64,000 nt of DNA from Streptomyces sp. 3214.6 (GTDB lineage Bacteria > Actinomycetota > Actinomycetes > Streptomycetales > Streptomycetaceae), in contig NZ_LT670819.1 in NCBI RefSeq assembly GCF_900129855.1, forward strand, positions 2,170,001-2,234,000, in the 5' to 3' direction. Of this stretch, positions 50,550 to 61,025 are shown piece after piece; within the stretch, counting starts at the first letter, position 1, and the number at the start of each line of letters is the position of its first letter. The position numbers and the translations under genes are program-made. The notes under the pieces are model-generated. The model was given only the letters and a program-made list of their open reading frames with translations, made no database searches and was not told the DNA's origin.

Positions 50550-51152
50550 GTGACCAGTCGTGTCACCTTCGTCTCGCCCGCGACGAACGCGTCGCTGCGT
50601 CAGGCCCGCTTCGACGACGGGGGTCCGATCGACGCCACCGGGCAGGCCCGGGCCCGGGGCGCGGCCGGAACCCTGCCCGCCGCCGCGCGGGTCGTCACTT
50701 CTCCGAGCGTGCGCTGCCGGGAGACGGCGGCCGCGCTCGGTCTCGACGCGGGGCGGTCGGCGGAGCCGGCCGAGCTCGCGGGGCTGGACATGGGGCGCTG
50801 GCGGGGTCTGACGCTCGCCGAGGTCGGCGCCGGTGAGCCGGCGGCGGTGGCCCGCTGGCTCGCCGATCCCGCGTCCGCACCCCATGGCGGGGAGTCCGTC
50901 GAGGAGTTGTGCGGGCGGGTGCGGCGCTGGCTGGAGGCGGCCCAGGACGCGGGCGGCCGTACGCTCGCCGTCGTCGAACCGGAGGTCGTACGAGCCGTGG
51001 TGGTCCAGGTGCTGGGGGCGCCCCCTGCGGCCTTCTGGCGGGTCGACGTGCCGCCGCTGACGGCCACCACGATCAGTGGACGAAGCGGCCGCTGGAACCT
51101 GCGGATCGGCCATCCGCTGGACCCGTCCGAGCCGCACACCGACGGCTCATGA
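50550..51152 (+). CDS. Histidine-phosphatase-fold protein lacking both catalytic histidines
   Basis: 200 aa. The fold is recognisable (GPIDATGQARARGAAGTLP, VVTSPSVRCRETAAALGL, LDMGRWRGLTLAEVGAG, HGGESVEELCGRVRRWLEAA) but the RHG motif is replaced by VSPATNAS and the second H motif reads VVEPEVVRAVVV. So it is unlikely to be a phosphatase. Its place after the B12 transporter and beside CbtAB resembles alpha-ribazole phosphatase (CobC) contexts. GTG at 50550, reached 79 nt after the ATPase. Confidence 0.82.
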   Translation: MTSRVTFVSPATNASLRQARFDDGGPIDATGQARARGAAGTLPAAARVVTSPSVRCRETAAALGLDAGRSAEPAELAGLDMGRWRGLTLAEVGAGEPAAVARWLADPASAPHGGESVEELCGRVRRWLEAAQDAGGRTLAVVEPEVVRAVVVQVLGAPPAAFWRVDVPPLTATTISGRSGRWNLRIGHPLDPSEPHTDGS

Positions 51153-51159
51153 CGAGAAA

Positions 51160-51199
51160 CCCGAGAGGGCCCGCGGACACTTCCGCGGGCCCTCTCGGG
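51160..51199. terminator. Strong hairpin between B12 operon and cbtA
   Basis: 17-bp perfect arms (51160-51176 and 51183-51199) with loop ACACTT, between convergent genes. Confidence 0.85.
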
Positions 51200-51249
51200 G
51201 TGTTGAACCGTGGTGTCGCACCATGCTGTTGAACCGGGTGTGGGACCTG

Positions 51250-52008
51250 TCAGTGCGGGGCGGCCGCCGCCGAGCCCGCGGACACGCCGGCCGGTTTCGG
51301 GTGCAGCAGTCGCTCGGCCAGTTCACCGAAGACCAGGCCGAAGCCGGCCCACAACGTGACCTGCATCGCGAGGGCGGAGAGCCGGAACCGCCACAGCAGC
51401 GTGGCCGGGAAGTCCTCCGGGACCTCGTTGACGACGGGCAGGAACTCGTACGCCAGCCCGATGACCAGCACGAAACCGAGGACGGCGACGACGGTGGCGT
51501 TCCAGTTGCCCAGCTTCGGCGCGAGCCGCTTGCCCACGATCACGGCGGCGACCGCGAGAAGCACACTGAGCACCATCATCAGGAAGTACAGGGTGGTGCG
51601 CTTGCCGATGGTGTCCGCGTCGCCGACGGACGGCGGGTTGGCCGGATACTTCAGGAACGGGACGACGTACACGGCGAGCAGAGCGGTGCCCGACAGCAGC
51701 AGCGCCGTGGCCCGGGGGCCGAAGCGGCCGACGCGGCCGAGTGCGAAGCAGTAGGCGAGGGCGGCGATACCGCCGAACGCCACCCCGTAGAGGAGCACAC
51801 CCGTGGCCAAGCCCGCGGTGGACTGCAGGCTGCGGGAGACGAGTTCGACCTCGTGCTCGTGACCGGCGGCGTGGGACTCCTCGAAGCCGATGGCGCTGTC
51901 GACGTACGGTTCGCCGAGGAAATAGGCGACGATCAGGGCGAGCACGCCGGCGCCGAGGCCGGCGAGCATGCCCCGCACGAGCAGGTTTCTTACCGTTGCG
52001 GAGTTCAT
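51250..52008 (-). CDS. cbtA: CbtA-family cobalt transporter
   Basis: 252 aa, about six membrane helices (LLVRGMLAGLGAGVLALIVA, LATGVLLYGVAFGGIAALAY, VVAVLGFVLVIGLAYEFLPV and others). A His/Glu-rich loop (EESHAAGHEHE, residues ~44-54) is a likely metal-binding site. Imports cobalt for B12 synthesis by family knowledge. ATG at 52008, 22 nt after the CbtB stop. Controlled by the upstream cobalamin element. Confidence 0.93.
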   Translation of the reverse strand: MNSATVRNLLVRGMLAGLGAGVLALIVAYFLGEPYVDSAIGFEESHAAGHEHEVELVSRSLQSTAGLATGVLLYGVAFGGIAALAYCFALGRVGRFGPRATALLLSGTALLAVYVVPFLKYPANPPSVGDADTIGKRTTLYFLMMVLSVLLAVAAVIVGKRLAPKLGNWNATVVAVLGFVLVIGLAYEFLPVVNEVPEDFPATLLWRFRLSALAMQVTLWAGFGLVFGELAERLLHPKPAGVSAGSAAAAPH

Positions 52009-52030
52009 CGGGGTTGCGGCGTCCCTCAGG

Positions 52031-52252
52031 TCAGTGGCAGGGGAAGCCGAGGAGGTGGCGGGCGTCGTGCACCCACTCGTGGACGTTCTCGCCGGAGACG
52101 ACGGAGGTGGCGCCCTGCTCGGCGCCGACGAAGTACAGCAGGACCAGCATCAGGACGCCGAAGAAGACGGCCCACGGGGCGATGTCCTTCAGCGGCAGCT
52201 TTGCGGGCACGACGGGGTTGTTGACGGTCGGCTGGGCGACATGCTGAGCCAT
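52031..52252 (-). CDS. cbtB: CbtB cobalt transporter subunit
   Basis: 73 aa. One membrane helix (WAVFFGVLMLVLLYFVG) and the characteristic His-rich C-terminus VHEWVHDARHLLGFPCH that binds the metal. ATG at 52252. A longer reading frame upstream runs through the riboswitch and is not used. Encoded directly before cbtA. Confidence 0.93.
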   Translation of the reverse strand: MAQHVAQPTVNNPVVPAKLPLKDIAPWAVFFGVLMLVLLYFVGAEQGATSVVSGENVHEWVHDARHLLGFPCH

Positions 52253-52299
52253 GGCAGGGCCTCCTCTGGGAGTTCGCGTCCCATCTCGGTGGTGCACAG

Positions 52300-52402
52300 G
52301 ACGACGGTCCCGGGTCTGACTCGCGATGCGCCCCATGACGAGAGAGGGCGCATCGACCACAGTGGCGCGACCGTGCCGGATTCCCACCGGCTTCCGTGAT
52401 GC
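52300..52402 (-). ncRNA. Cobalamin riboswitch upstream of cbtB
   Basis: Minus-strand blocks: GGAAGCCGGTGGGAATCCGG, CACGGTCGCGCCACTGTG and a closing GCGAGTCAGACC. This is the compact cobalamin element typical before cbtBA. The 48 nt to the cbtB start can hold the expression platform. The 222 nt further upstream (to the VOC stop at 52625) show no gene. Confidence 0.85.
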
Positions 52403-52624
52403 CGTCGTCGATATCAGAGCGACGGTACCGTGTGTCGGGTTCATGGCCAATAGCGCCCCACCTGGCGTGATCGCGCTCTCGCCCGCCAAGTGGCCCGCAT
52501 CACGGGCCCGTACAGCCGCGGACCACCGGTTTCACCCCTGCCCATCGGCTTCACGCCTGCCCGGAAGCCGCCCGCCGCAGCCGGAAGCACACCGGGGCCT
52601 GAGCGCACGCCGTCCGGTCGGCGG

Positions 52625-53431
52625 CTATCGCGTCGCCTCGGCCGGCGTGAGGAGCACGAAGTCCGCCTTCGACGGGTCGAGGCAGACGGCCAGTCGGCCC
52701 ACGCCCTCCGCGTCCGCCGGCCCCATCTGCACGCTGCCGCCGTTCCCGTTGACCTCGGCGACCGCCGCGTCGCAGTCGGCGACGGCGAAGACCGGGTGCC
52801 AGTACGGCCGCCCGTGCGCGAGGGCGAGGTCCTCTTTCGCGACCTCCATGAGGCCGCCCTGCATGCGCTCCTCGGGCTGACCGGCGGGCGTGATGAGGGT
52901 GTACGTGCCCCCGCCGCCCGGCAGTTCCATGTCGCCGAACTGCCAGCCGAAGACACCGGCGTAGAACTCCTTGGCGGCCCCTGCGTCGCTCGTGTACAGC
53001 TCCGTCCAGGACAACGAGCCCGGCTTGTCCGCCAGTTCGAAGCCCGAGTCCTTCCCCGGCTGCCAGACGGCGAACTGGCCGCCCAGCGGGTCGTTGAACT
53101 GCGCCATCCGGCCCCAGTCCTCGAGGTCACGCGTCGGCACCCGCACCGTGCCGCCGCCGCGCTCCACGGCCTGGCTCGTGGCGTCCGCGTCGGTGACGGT
53201 GAAGTAGATCATCCAGGCCGAGCGCGCGCCCTCCTCGGTCAGTTTGCCGAGCCCGGCGACGGTCTTGCCGTCCTTGCGGAACATCCCGCCCTGCATCTCC
53301 TCCCCCTCGCCCCCCATGGGCTCGTACTCCCAGCCCAGCACCGCGCCGTAGAAGTCCGCGGCGGCCCGGACGTCGGGGGCGCCGAGGTCGATCCAGCAGG
53401 GGGAGCCGGGGGTGAGGTCGGTGGTGATCAC
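52625..53431 (-). CDS. Two-domain VOC (glyoxalase-like) protein
   Basis: 268 aa, two similar VOC halves. First: PCWIDLGAPDVRAAADFYGA, then FNDPLGGQFAVWQPG. Second: LSWTELYTSDAGAAKEFYAG, then LDPSKADFVLLTPA. GTG at 53431 with AAGGGA upstream. Proteins of this two-domain type are common in Streptomyces; no substrate can be named. Its upstream side is interrupted by the mobile element at 53524. Confidence 0.9.
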   Translation of the reverse strand: MITTDLTPGSPCWIDLGAPDVRAAADFYGAVLGWEYEPMGGEGEEMQGGMFRKDGKTVAGLGKLTEEGARSAWMIYFTVTDADATSQAVERGGGTVRVPTRDLEDWGRMAQFNDPLGGQFAVWQPGKDSGFELADKPGSLSWTELYTSDAGAAKEFYAGVFGWQFGDMELPGGGGTYTLITPAGQPEERMQGGLMEVAKEDLALAHGRPYWHPVFAVADCDAAVAEVNGNGGSVQMGPADAEGVGRLAVCLDPSKADFVLLTPAEATR

Positions 53432-53523
53432 GGCGATTCCCTTTCGCAGGTCGCAGGTCCTGTCACCTCAGCCTGACATCCGGCACTGACAATCGCGCGT
53501 CGGCAAAAGCGGCTCCGGATTGC

Positions 53524-55034
53524 TGTGACTGGTCGAGATAGTTTTCACATGGTCGCGATATCTGTCACGTGGCTTCGCGGGGGTAGTCCGCCTGGAGCAG
53601 AGCGCGGAAGGCCAGATCATCGGTGGCGTAGACACCGACCGCACGGTACTGCCGGACTCACGCGTGCCCGCCACTGCCAAACACGCGGCCACGCTCGTCG
53701 CCGACGGCCAGGGCGGGCTCGCCGACCTCGGCAAAGGGACGGTCACCGAGGATTCGATTTTCAGCGATCTTCTGGACGGTGGGAGCAGAGTAGGAGAAGC
53801 TGCGGGTATCGCCTGGTATGAGCAGGCAACAAACCCCTCTCCTAGCGAAGTTGAGACTCATGCCCGCGACAGTCCCCCTGGCACCCCTGCCCCCTGCCGT
53901 TGCTGAACTGGCAGCACAGCACGAACTGGGTGCGCTGACCGCCACCTTCAGGCCCCAGCGGTTCGGGGTGATCGTGAAGTCGTCGTTCTACCTGACGCTC
54001 GCGGTACTTTTCTTCCTCTTTGTGGTGCCGGCCGTGGTCTTCTACTACGTATCGCTACGCCGCTATCCGGACTTCAACCGCCGACAGGGGGCAAAGCGGC
54101 TGCACCTGTTCGAGCACGGCATGATCGCCGACCAGGAGACCGGTGCGGGCACGGTGGCCGTGCGGTGGGACCGGGTCCGGCTCTACGAGGAGCAGGTGCA
54201 AAAGATCATCAACGGCATACCGGGACCGATCCTGCACACCTGCGTGGCGACGACCCCGGGGGCGAGCGTGACAGTCACCAACTTCTACCAGGACGCCGGC
54301 ACCTGGGCCCCGGCCATGCAAAGAGCGGTACTGCGGGCCCAAGGCACCACGGTGCAGGAGGCGTTCCTGGCCGGCGAAGTCCTGGACTTTGGCGAGTTCG
54401 ACCTCTCCACCGCCGGCATCGCGCACCGGAAGCAGCTGCTGCCCTGGACCCAGGTGGAGCAGGTCAAGCTCGGCGGCGGCGCTGTCGCCGTGATGAAGAC
54501 CGGCGAATCGGCCTTCTGGGCCCGCGCCATGGCCAAGAGCGTCCCGAATCTGCAGGTGTTCCTGGCCATGGTGGACAAGTACCGCAGCTCGTGAGCATTC
54601 TTCTCGCGCCGCTCAGCGGGAGAGCACCAGCACCGCCGCCGCGACGTCGAGGGCGAGCACCAAGGGGTCAGTGGGAGCCCGCGGTGAGGGTGCCAGCCGC
54701 GTCGGTGCGGCGCGGGTCTGGGCGGTTGCGGAGAGCGAGCAGGTGCGCGGCGAGCTGGTCCAGGCGGGGGTGGATCCCCAGTCGGCGTCCAGGCCGGGGA
54801 AGGCAGACGGGTTGCCGGTGCGCCACGGCCACTGGCTCATCAGCGCGGTGGTCGTACGAACCCGATCCGACTCGCCGACCCTGACACCGAAACCGCCCGA
54901 AGCCCGATCTTGGTGACAACAGTGAGCTGAGGTGACAGAAAGAACGACCAAACGGGGACAACTACAGCGACCAGAACTGCCCCAAACCCCAGGTCGGCTA
55001 CCGCTCCGAGTGACAACTATCTCGACCAGTCACA
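53524..55034. mobile_element. IS21-like non-autonomous element (mobile insertion cassette)
   Basis: 25-bp terminal inverted repeats (53524-53548 and 55010-55034, one mismatch) start TGTGACTGG and end CCAGTCACA. The 5-bp sequence ATTGC directly flanks both ends (53519-53523, 55035-55039), as a target-site duplication would. Subterminal repeats lie inside each end: GGTCGCGATATCTGTCAC (53551) on the left, GGGACAACTACAGCGACCAG (54955) and GGTGACAGAAAG (about 54932) on the right. Multiple end repeats with TG/CA termini are IS21 traits. No IstA or IstB gene is inside; the cargo is one membrane-protein gene. Flanks 53570-53859 and 54595-54930 hold no gene I can support. Confidence 0.8.
53860..54594 (+). 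CDS. DUF6585-like membrane-anchored protein, passenger of the element
   Basis: 244 aa from ATG 53860 (ATG 53818 would add 14 residues). AVAELAAQHELGALTATF precedes a hydrophobic hairpin or helix (SSFYLTLAVLFFLFVVPAVV) and then a beta-rich, PH-like domain with two repeats (LHLFEHGMIA..., LSTAGIAHRKQLLPWTQVEQ). I judge it related to DUF6585 proteins of actinomycetes; function unknown. It is the only convincing gene inside the inverted repeats. Base composition is like the host, so transfer between related actinomycetes is likely. Confidence 0.78.
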   Translation: MPATVPLAPLPPAVAELAAQHELGALTATFRPQRFGVIVKSSFYLTLAVLFFLFVVPAVVFYYVSLRRYPDFNRRQGAKRLHLFEHGMIADQETGAGTVAVRWDRVRLYEEQVQKIINGIPGPILHTCVATTPGASVTVTNFYQDAGTWAPAMQRAVLRAQGTTVQEAFLAGEVLDFGEFDLSTAGIAHRKQLLPWTQVEQVKLGGGAVAVMKTGESAFWARAMAKSVPNLQVFLAMVDKYRSS

Positions 55035-55161
55035 ATTGCGGCTCCGGATTTGTCAAAACCGAGGCAGTCAAGGGTCTGACAGTTTTCCTCGGGGGACGTG
55101 ATCCGGTCGAACCGGCGCGATGCGCTGGTGGGCCCCGGTCCCGGGTGCCAGAGTCTGGGCC

Positions 55162-56367
55162 ATGGCCATCGACGTCGCCGCACTCCGCGCCCACTTCCCC
55201 TCCCTCACCCACGGCCTCGCCTTCTTCGACGGACCGGGCGGGACCCAGACCCCCGCCGCCGTCGCCGAGGCCATCACCAGGACGCTGACCGGCCCCCTGT
55301 CCAACCGGGGTCTCGTCAGCCCGTCCGAACGCAACGCCGAACAGGCCGTCGCCGACTTCCGCGCCGCCTACGCCGACCTGCTCGGCGTCCCCGCGAGCAG
55401 CGTCGTGCACGGGCGCAGCGCCACCCAGCTCACCTACGACTTCTCCCGGCACCTGGCCAAGGACTGGCGGGTCGGCGACGAGATCGTCGTCAGCCGTCTG
55501 GATCACGACGCCAACGTGCGCCCCTGGATACAGGCGGCCGAGCTCGCCGGGGCCACGGTCCGCTGGATCGAGATCGACGCCGAAACCACGGAACTCGACC
55601 TCGACTCCTACGAGCGAGCGCTGTCGCCGCGGACGCGGCTGGTCGCGGTGACGGCGGCGTCGAACGTGCTGGGCACCAAGCCGCCCGTGCGCCGGATCGC
55701 CGACCGGGCCCACGAGGTGGGCGCCCTGCTGTACGTGGACGGGGTGCACTTCGCCGCGCACCATCTGGTGGACGTGCCCGCGCTGGGGGCGGACCTGTTC
55801 GTCTGCTCGCCGTACAAGTTCCTTGGACCGCACTGCGGTGTGCTCGCCGGATCCCCCGGCCTCCTCGAAGCACTGGAGCCGGACAAGCTGTTGCCGTCCA
55901 CGAACGCGGTGCCGGAGCGCTTCGAGTTCGGGACGCTGCCCTACGAGATCCTGGCGGGCGCCACCGCCGCCGTGGACTTCCTGGCCGCCATGGACGCGAC
56001 GCGGACCGCGGGGGCGTCGCGCCGGGAGCGGCTCACGCGGTCGCTGGCGTCGTTGCACGCGCACGAGAACGCGCTGCGCGCCCGGGTGGAGGACGGTCTG
56101 CGGGCGCTGGGCGACGCCGTCACCGTCCACTCGAAGGCGCCGGACCGCACCCCGACCGTCCTGATGACCCTGGAGGGCCGGGACGCGCGCGAGGCACAGG
56201 CACACCTGGCCGCCCGCGGGGTCCTCGCCCCGGCCGGATCCTTCTACGCCTACGAGCCGTTCACCGCGCTGAAGCTCCAGGACCCCGCGCTGCGGGTGGG
56301 ACTCGCGCCCTACACCGACGACGAGGACGTCGACCGACTCCTCGACGGCCTCGCCTCGTTCCTCTGA
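55162..56367 (+). CDS. Cysteine-desulfurase-like class V aminotransferase
   Basis: 401 aa PLP enzyme. FFDGPGGTQTPAAVAEAI, VVSRLDHDANVRPWIQAAE, VDGVHFAAHH (PLP Asp) and FVCSPYKFLGPHCGVLAGSP with the PLP Lys. Typical of the cysteine-desulfurase-like group of unknown physiological substrate (TIGR01976-type). ATG at 55162. The element at 53524-55034 sits 127 bp upstream, in what was its promoter region. Not linked to Fe-S genes here. Confidence 0.9.
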   Translation: MAIDVAALRAHFPSLTHGLAFFDGPGGTQTPAAVAEAITRTLTGPLSNRGLVSPSERNAEQAVADFRAAYADLLGVPASSVVHGRSATQLTYDFSRHLAKDWRVGDEIVVSRLDHDANVRPWIQAAELAGATVRWIEIDAETTELDLDSYERALSPRTRLVAVTAASNVLGTKPPVRRIADRAHEVGALLYVDGVHFAAHHLVDVPALGADLFVCSPYKFLGPHCGVLAGSPGLLEALEPDKLLPSTNAVPERFEFGTLPYEILAGATAAVDFLAAMDATRTAGASRRERLTRSLASLHAHENALRARVEDGLRALGDAVTVHSKAPDRTPTVLMTLEGRDAREAQAHLAARGVLAPAGSFYAYEPFTALKLQDPALRVGLAPYTDDEDVDRLLDGLASFL

Positions 56368-56453
56368 CCGCGGCCTCCGCCGACTTCCACCGGCTTCCAC
56401 CGGCTTCCTCTCCCCGACCTGCGCCGTTTCCCAGACCTGCACCGTTCGTTTTC

Positions 56454-56482
56454 TTGAATCGTTCGTGTTTATGAAGTAGGTT
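56454..56482 (+). promoter_or_regulatory. furA-katG promoter, leaderless
   Basis: TTGAAT (56454-56459), 17-bp spacer, TAGGTT (56477-56482), then 7 nt to the furA ATG. No ribosome binding site, so the transcript probably starts at the ATG. FurA autoregulation at this promoter is known for streptomycetes. Confidence 0.7.
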
Positions 56483-56489
56483 CGGCCGC

Positions 56490-59208
<2,719 letters not shown>

Positions 59209-59262
59209 GCCCGACCGGTCGGCTCACGCCTCGCGTGATCCGGCCGGCGCACCCAGCACCGT

Positions 59263-59308
59263 CCGGGGCGTCCGGCCCGGCCTGCACAGGCCGAGCCGGG
59301 CGCCCCGG
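59263..59308 (+). terminator. Large GC-rich stem-loop after katG
   Basis: Outer arms CCGGGGCG/CGCCCCGG (59263-59270, 59301-59308), with an inner GGCCTG-CA-CAGGCC stem, 54 nt after the stop. Confidence 0.65.
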
Positions 59309-59359
59309 CGCGTTCCCCACCGGAACGGCTCGGGGTGGTTCGGCACCGTGTTCGTCGTC

Positions 59360-59599
59360 CTAGACGCGCGCCGCCAGCCGGGGCAGCCGGGGCGCCGTCC
59401 CCGGGATGGTCGTGCGCTCAGCACGTCGTCGGCGGGCTCCCGGCGCCGCTCTGTCCAGCAGGCGCAGGACGGTGTCGACCACGGCCGGCGAGGACTCCCG
59501 CAGCCGGCCGGGTTCCATCACCAGGATGTCGTCTGTGATGTCGGCACCATGGGCGGCCTGACGACAGCGTGGCAGCGGCACGACACCGGGACTATACAT
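59360..59599 (-). other. Unassigned reading frame or gene remnant
   Basis: A 79-codon frame from ATG 59599. DITDDILVMEPGRLRESSPA vaguely recalls the end of an ABC ATPase, followed by an Arg-rich tail. The start lies inside the palindrome of the deacetylase promoter. Not convincing as a gene; the 59216-59590 gap otherwise has only the katG stem-loop. Confidence 0.25.
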
Positions 59600-59624
59600 A
59601 GCGCGTATACGCTCTATGTATAGT
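59591..59624. promoter_or_regulatory. 34-bp near-perfect palindrome, operator/promoter of the deacetylase gene
   Basis: ACTATACATAG...CTATGTATAGT around a central CGTATACG, symmetric over 34 bp with one mismatched pair. It includes TATAGT (59619-59624), a good -10 box 6 nt before the ATG at 59631. A repressor bound here would block the start site. The regulator is not identified. Confidence 0.65.
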
Positions 59625-59630
59625 CTTGGC

Positions 59631-60419
59631 ATGCCTACTCTGACCAGGAAGATGAAGAACACGGGGGCCTGGTTGCGTGCCGCCGCCATCTCCACGGCGG
59701 CCGCTTGCCTGACGGTCACGCTGACCGGCTGCGGCGGTGCCGACACCACCCACCCGAGCGCCGCCCGCGCCCATCCCGCGGCCACCACCCAGGCCGCCCG
59801 CTTCGGCACCGTTGACTGCCGGGAGGCGAAGTGCATCGCGCTCACCTTCGACGCGGGCCCCAGCGAGAACTCAGCCCGGCTGCTGGACATCCTGAAGGAG
59901 AAACAGGTTCCGGCGACCTTCTTCCTGCTGGGTGCGCGGCACATAGAGAAGTACCCGGAGCTCGTCAGACGCATGGCCGCCGAGGGACACGAGGTGGCCA
60001 GCCACACCTGGGACCACAAGATCCTCACGCAGATCACGCCGACGGAGATACGCGAGGAGCTGCAGCGCCCCAACGACGCGATAGAGCGCCTCACGGGGCG
60101 CCGTCCCACCCTGATGCGCCCGCCGCAGGGCCGCACGAACGAGACCGTGCACAAGATCTCCCGCGAGCTGGGCCTCGCCGAGGTGCTGTGGTCGGTGACC
60201 GCCAAGGACTACACGACGACCGACCCCGCGCTGATCCAGCGCCGGGTCCTCGCACAGGCCGACCGGGACGGCATCATCCTGCTGCACGACATCTACGACG
60301 GGACCGTACCGGCCGTGCCCGGGATCATCGACGCGCTGAAAGAGCGCGGATACGTTTTCGTGACGGTGCCCCAGCTGCTGGCGCCCGGGGCGGCTCAGCC
60401 GGGGCGGGTCTACCGCTGA
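59631..60419 (+). CDS. Polysaccharide deacetylase lipoprotein (NodB domain)
   Basis: 262 aa. Lipoprotein signal with lipobox VTLTGCGG, then a NodB domain: IALTFDAGPSENSARLLDIL (motif 1), ATFFLLGARHIEKYPELVRR, HEVASHTWDHKIL (motif 2, H-x3-H), RPPQGRTN (motif 3) and IILLHDIYDG (motif 5). Motif 1 is TFDAG rather than TFDDG, so the usual zinc-binding second Asp is Ala. Acts outside the membrane on cell-wall or other N-acetylated glycans. ATG at 59631; ATG 59616 lies inside the operator and is less likely. Confidence 0.88.
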   Translation: MPTLTRKMKNTGAWLRAAAISTAAACLTVTLTGCGGADTTHPSAARAHPAATTQAARFGTVDCREAKCIALTFDAGPSENSARLLDILKEKQVPATFFLLGARHIEKYPELVRRMAAEGHEVASHTWDHKILTQITPTEIREELQRPNDAIERLTGRRPTLMRPPQGRTNETVHKISRELGLAEVLWSVTAKDYTTTDPALIQRRVLAQADRDGIILLHDIYDGTVPAVPGIIDALKERGYVFVTVPQLLAPGAAQPGRVYR

Positions 60420-60476
60420 CCTGTGAGCCGGAGGGTCATCCTCCGCTGAACAGTCCTGACTGCCTACGATCTCCGC

Positions 60477-60917
60477 GTGGTCACTTTCCGGCTGGAACGC
60501 ACGGTACCGCTCTCCCTGGACGACGCCTGGCGTCGACTGACCGAGTGGTCCCGGCACGGCGACGTGGTACCGCTCACCCGCGTGTCCGTGCTCACTGCCT
60601 CGCCGACCCGCGAGGGCACGGTCTTCGTGGCGCGAACGGGTTTCGGCCCGGTCGCCTTCGCCGACCGGATGGAGGTGACCGTCTGGCAGCCGCCGACCCA
60701 CGACGAGCCGGGCCGGTGCCGGCTGGAGAAGCAGGGCCGGGTCGTCCTGGGCTGGGCCGAGATCGAGGTACGGCCGGGGCCGGGCGGGCGGGCCCGCGTG
60801 TTCTGGCGCGAAGAGTTGCGGGTGCGGTTTCTGCCGGCTTTCGTCGATCCGCTGCTCGGGGCCACCGCCCGCACGGTGTTCGGCCGGGCGGTCAACCAGC
60901 TGCTCCGCAGACCATGA
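60477..60917 (+). CDS. SRPBCC-family protein
   Basis: 146 aa, a helix-grip fold with a hydrophobic ligand cavity. FRLERTVPLSLDDAWRRLTE is the typical first strand and helix; the last helix is FVDPLLGATARTVFGRAVNQ. GTG at 60477; TACGAT ends 6 nt before, so a leaderless message is possible. Function unknown; related proteins bind lipids or act as cyclase/aromatase. Confidence 0.82.
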   Translation: MVTFRLERTVPLSLDDAWRRLTEWSRHGDVVPLTRVSVLTASPTREGTVFVARTGFGPVAFADRMEVTVWQPPTHDEPGRCRLEKQGRVVLGWAEIEVRPGPGGRARVFWREELRVRFLPAFVDPLLGATARTVFGRAVNQLLRRP

Positions 60918-61025
60918 CTGTTCGGGTGCCCCGCGCCCATGTCAGGGTGAGGGCAGGTCGGGAGCGGACCAGGTCGAGCCGATGCTCTACCGGCCGGACC
61001 AGCCGGCCGTGCGCGAGGCGGTGAC

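Noticed and set aside
52253..52489. Upstream extension of the cbtB frame
   Set aside because: It reads through the cobalamin riboswitch; the family-length start at 52252 is preferred.
53570..53859. Protein-like frame ending near 53859 inside the mobile element
   Set aside because: The plus-strand reading (VDTDRT..., GQGGLADLGKG...) has no recognisable family, no good start and no ribosome binding site. It could be a relic but I cannot support it.
54613..54951. Minus-strand 112-codon frame at the right end of the element
   Set aside because: Composition is unlike a protein domain, and it overlaps the subterminal repeats of the element.
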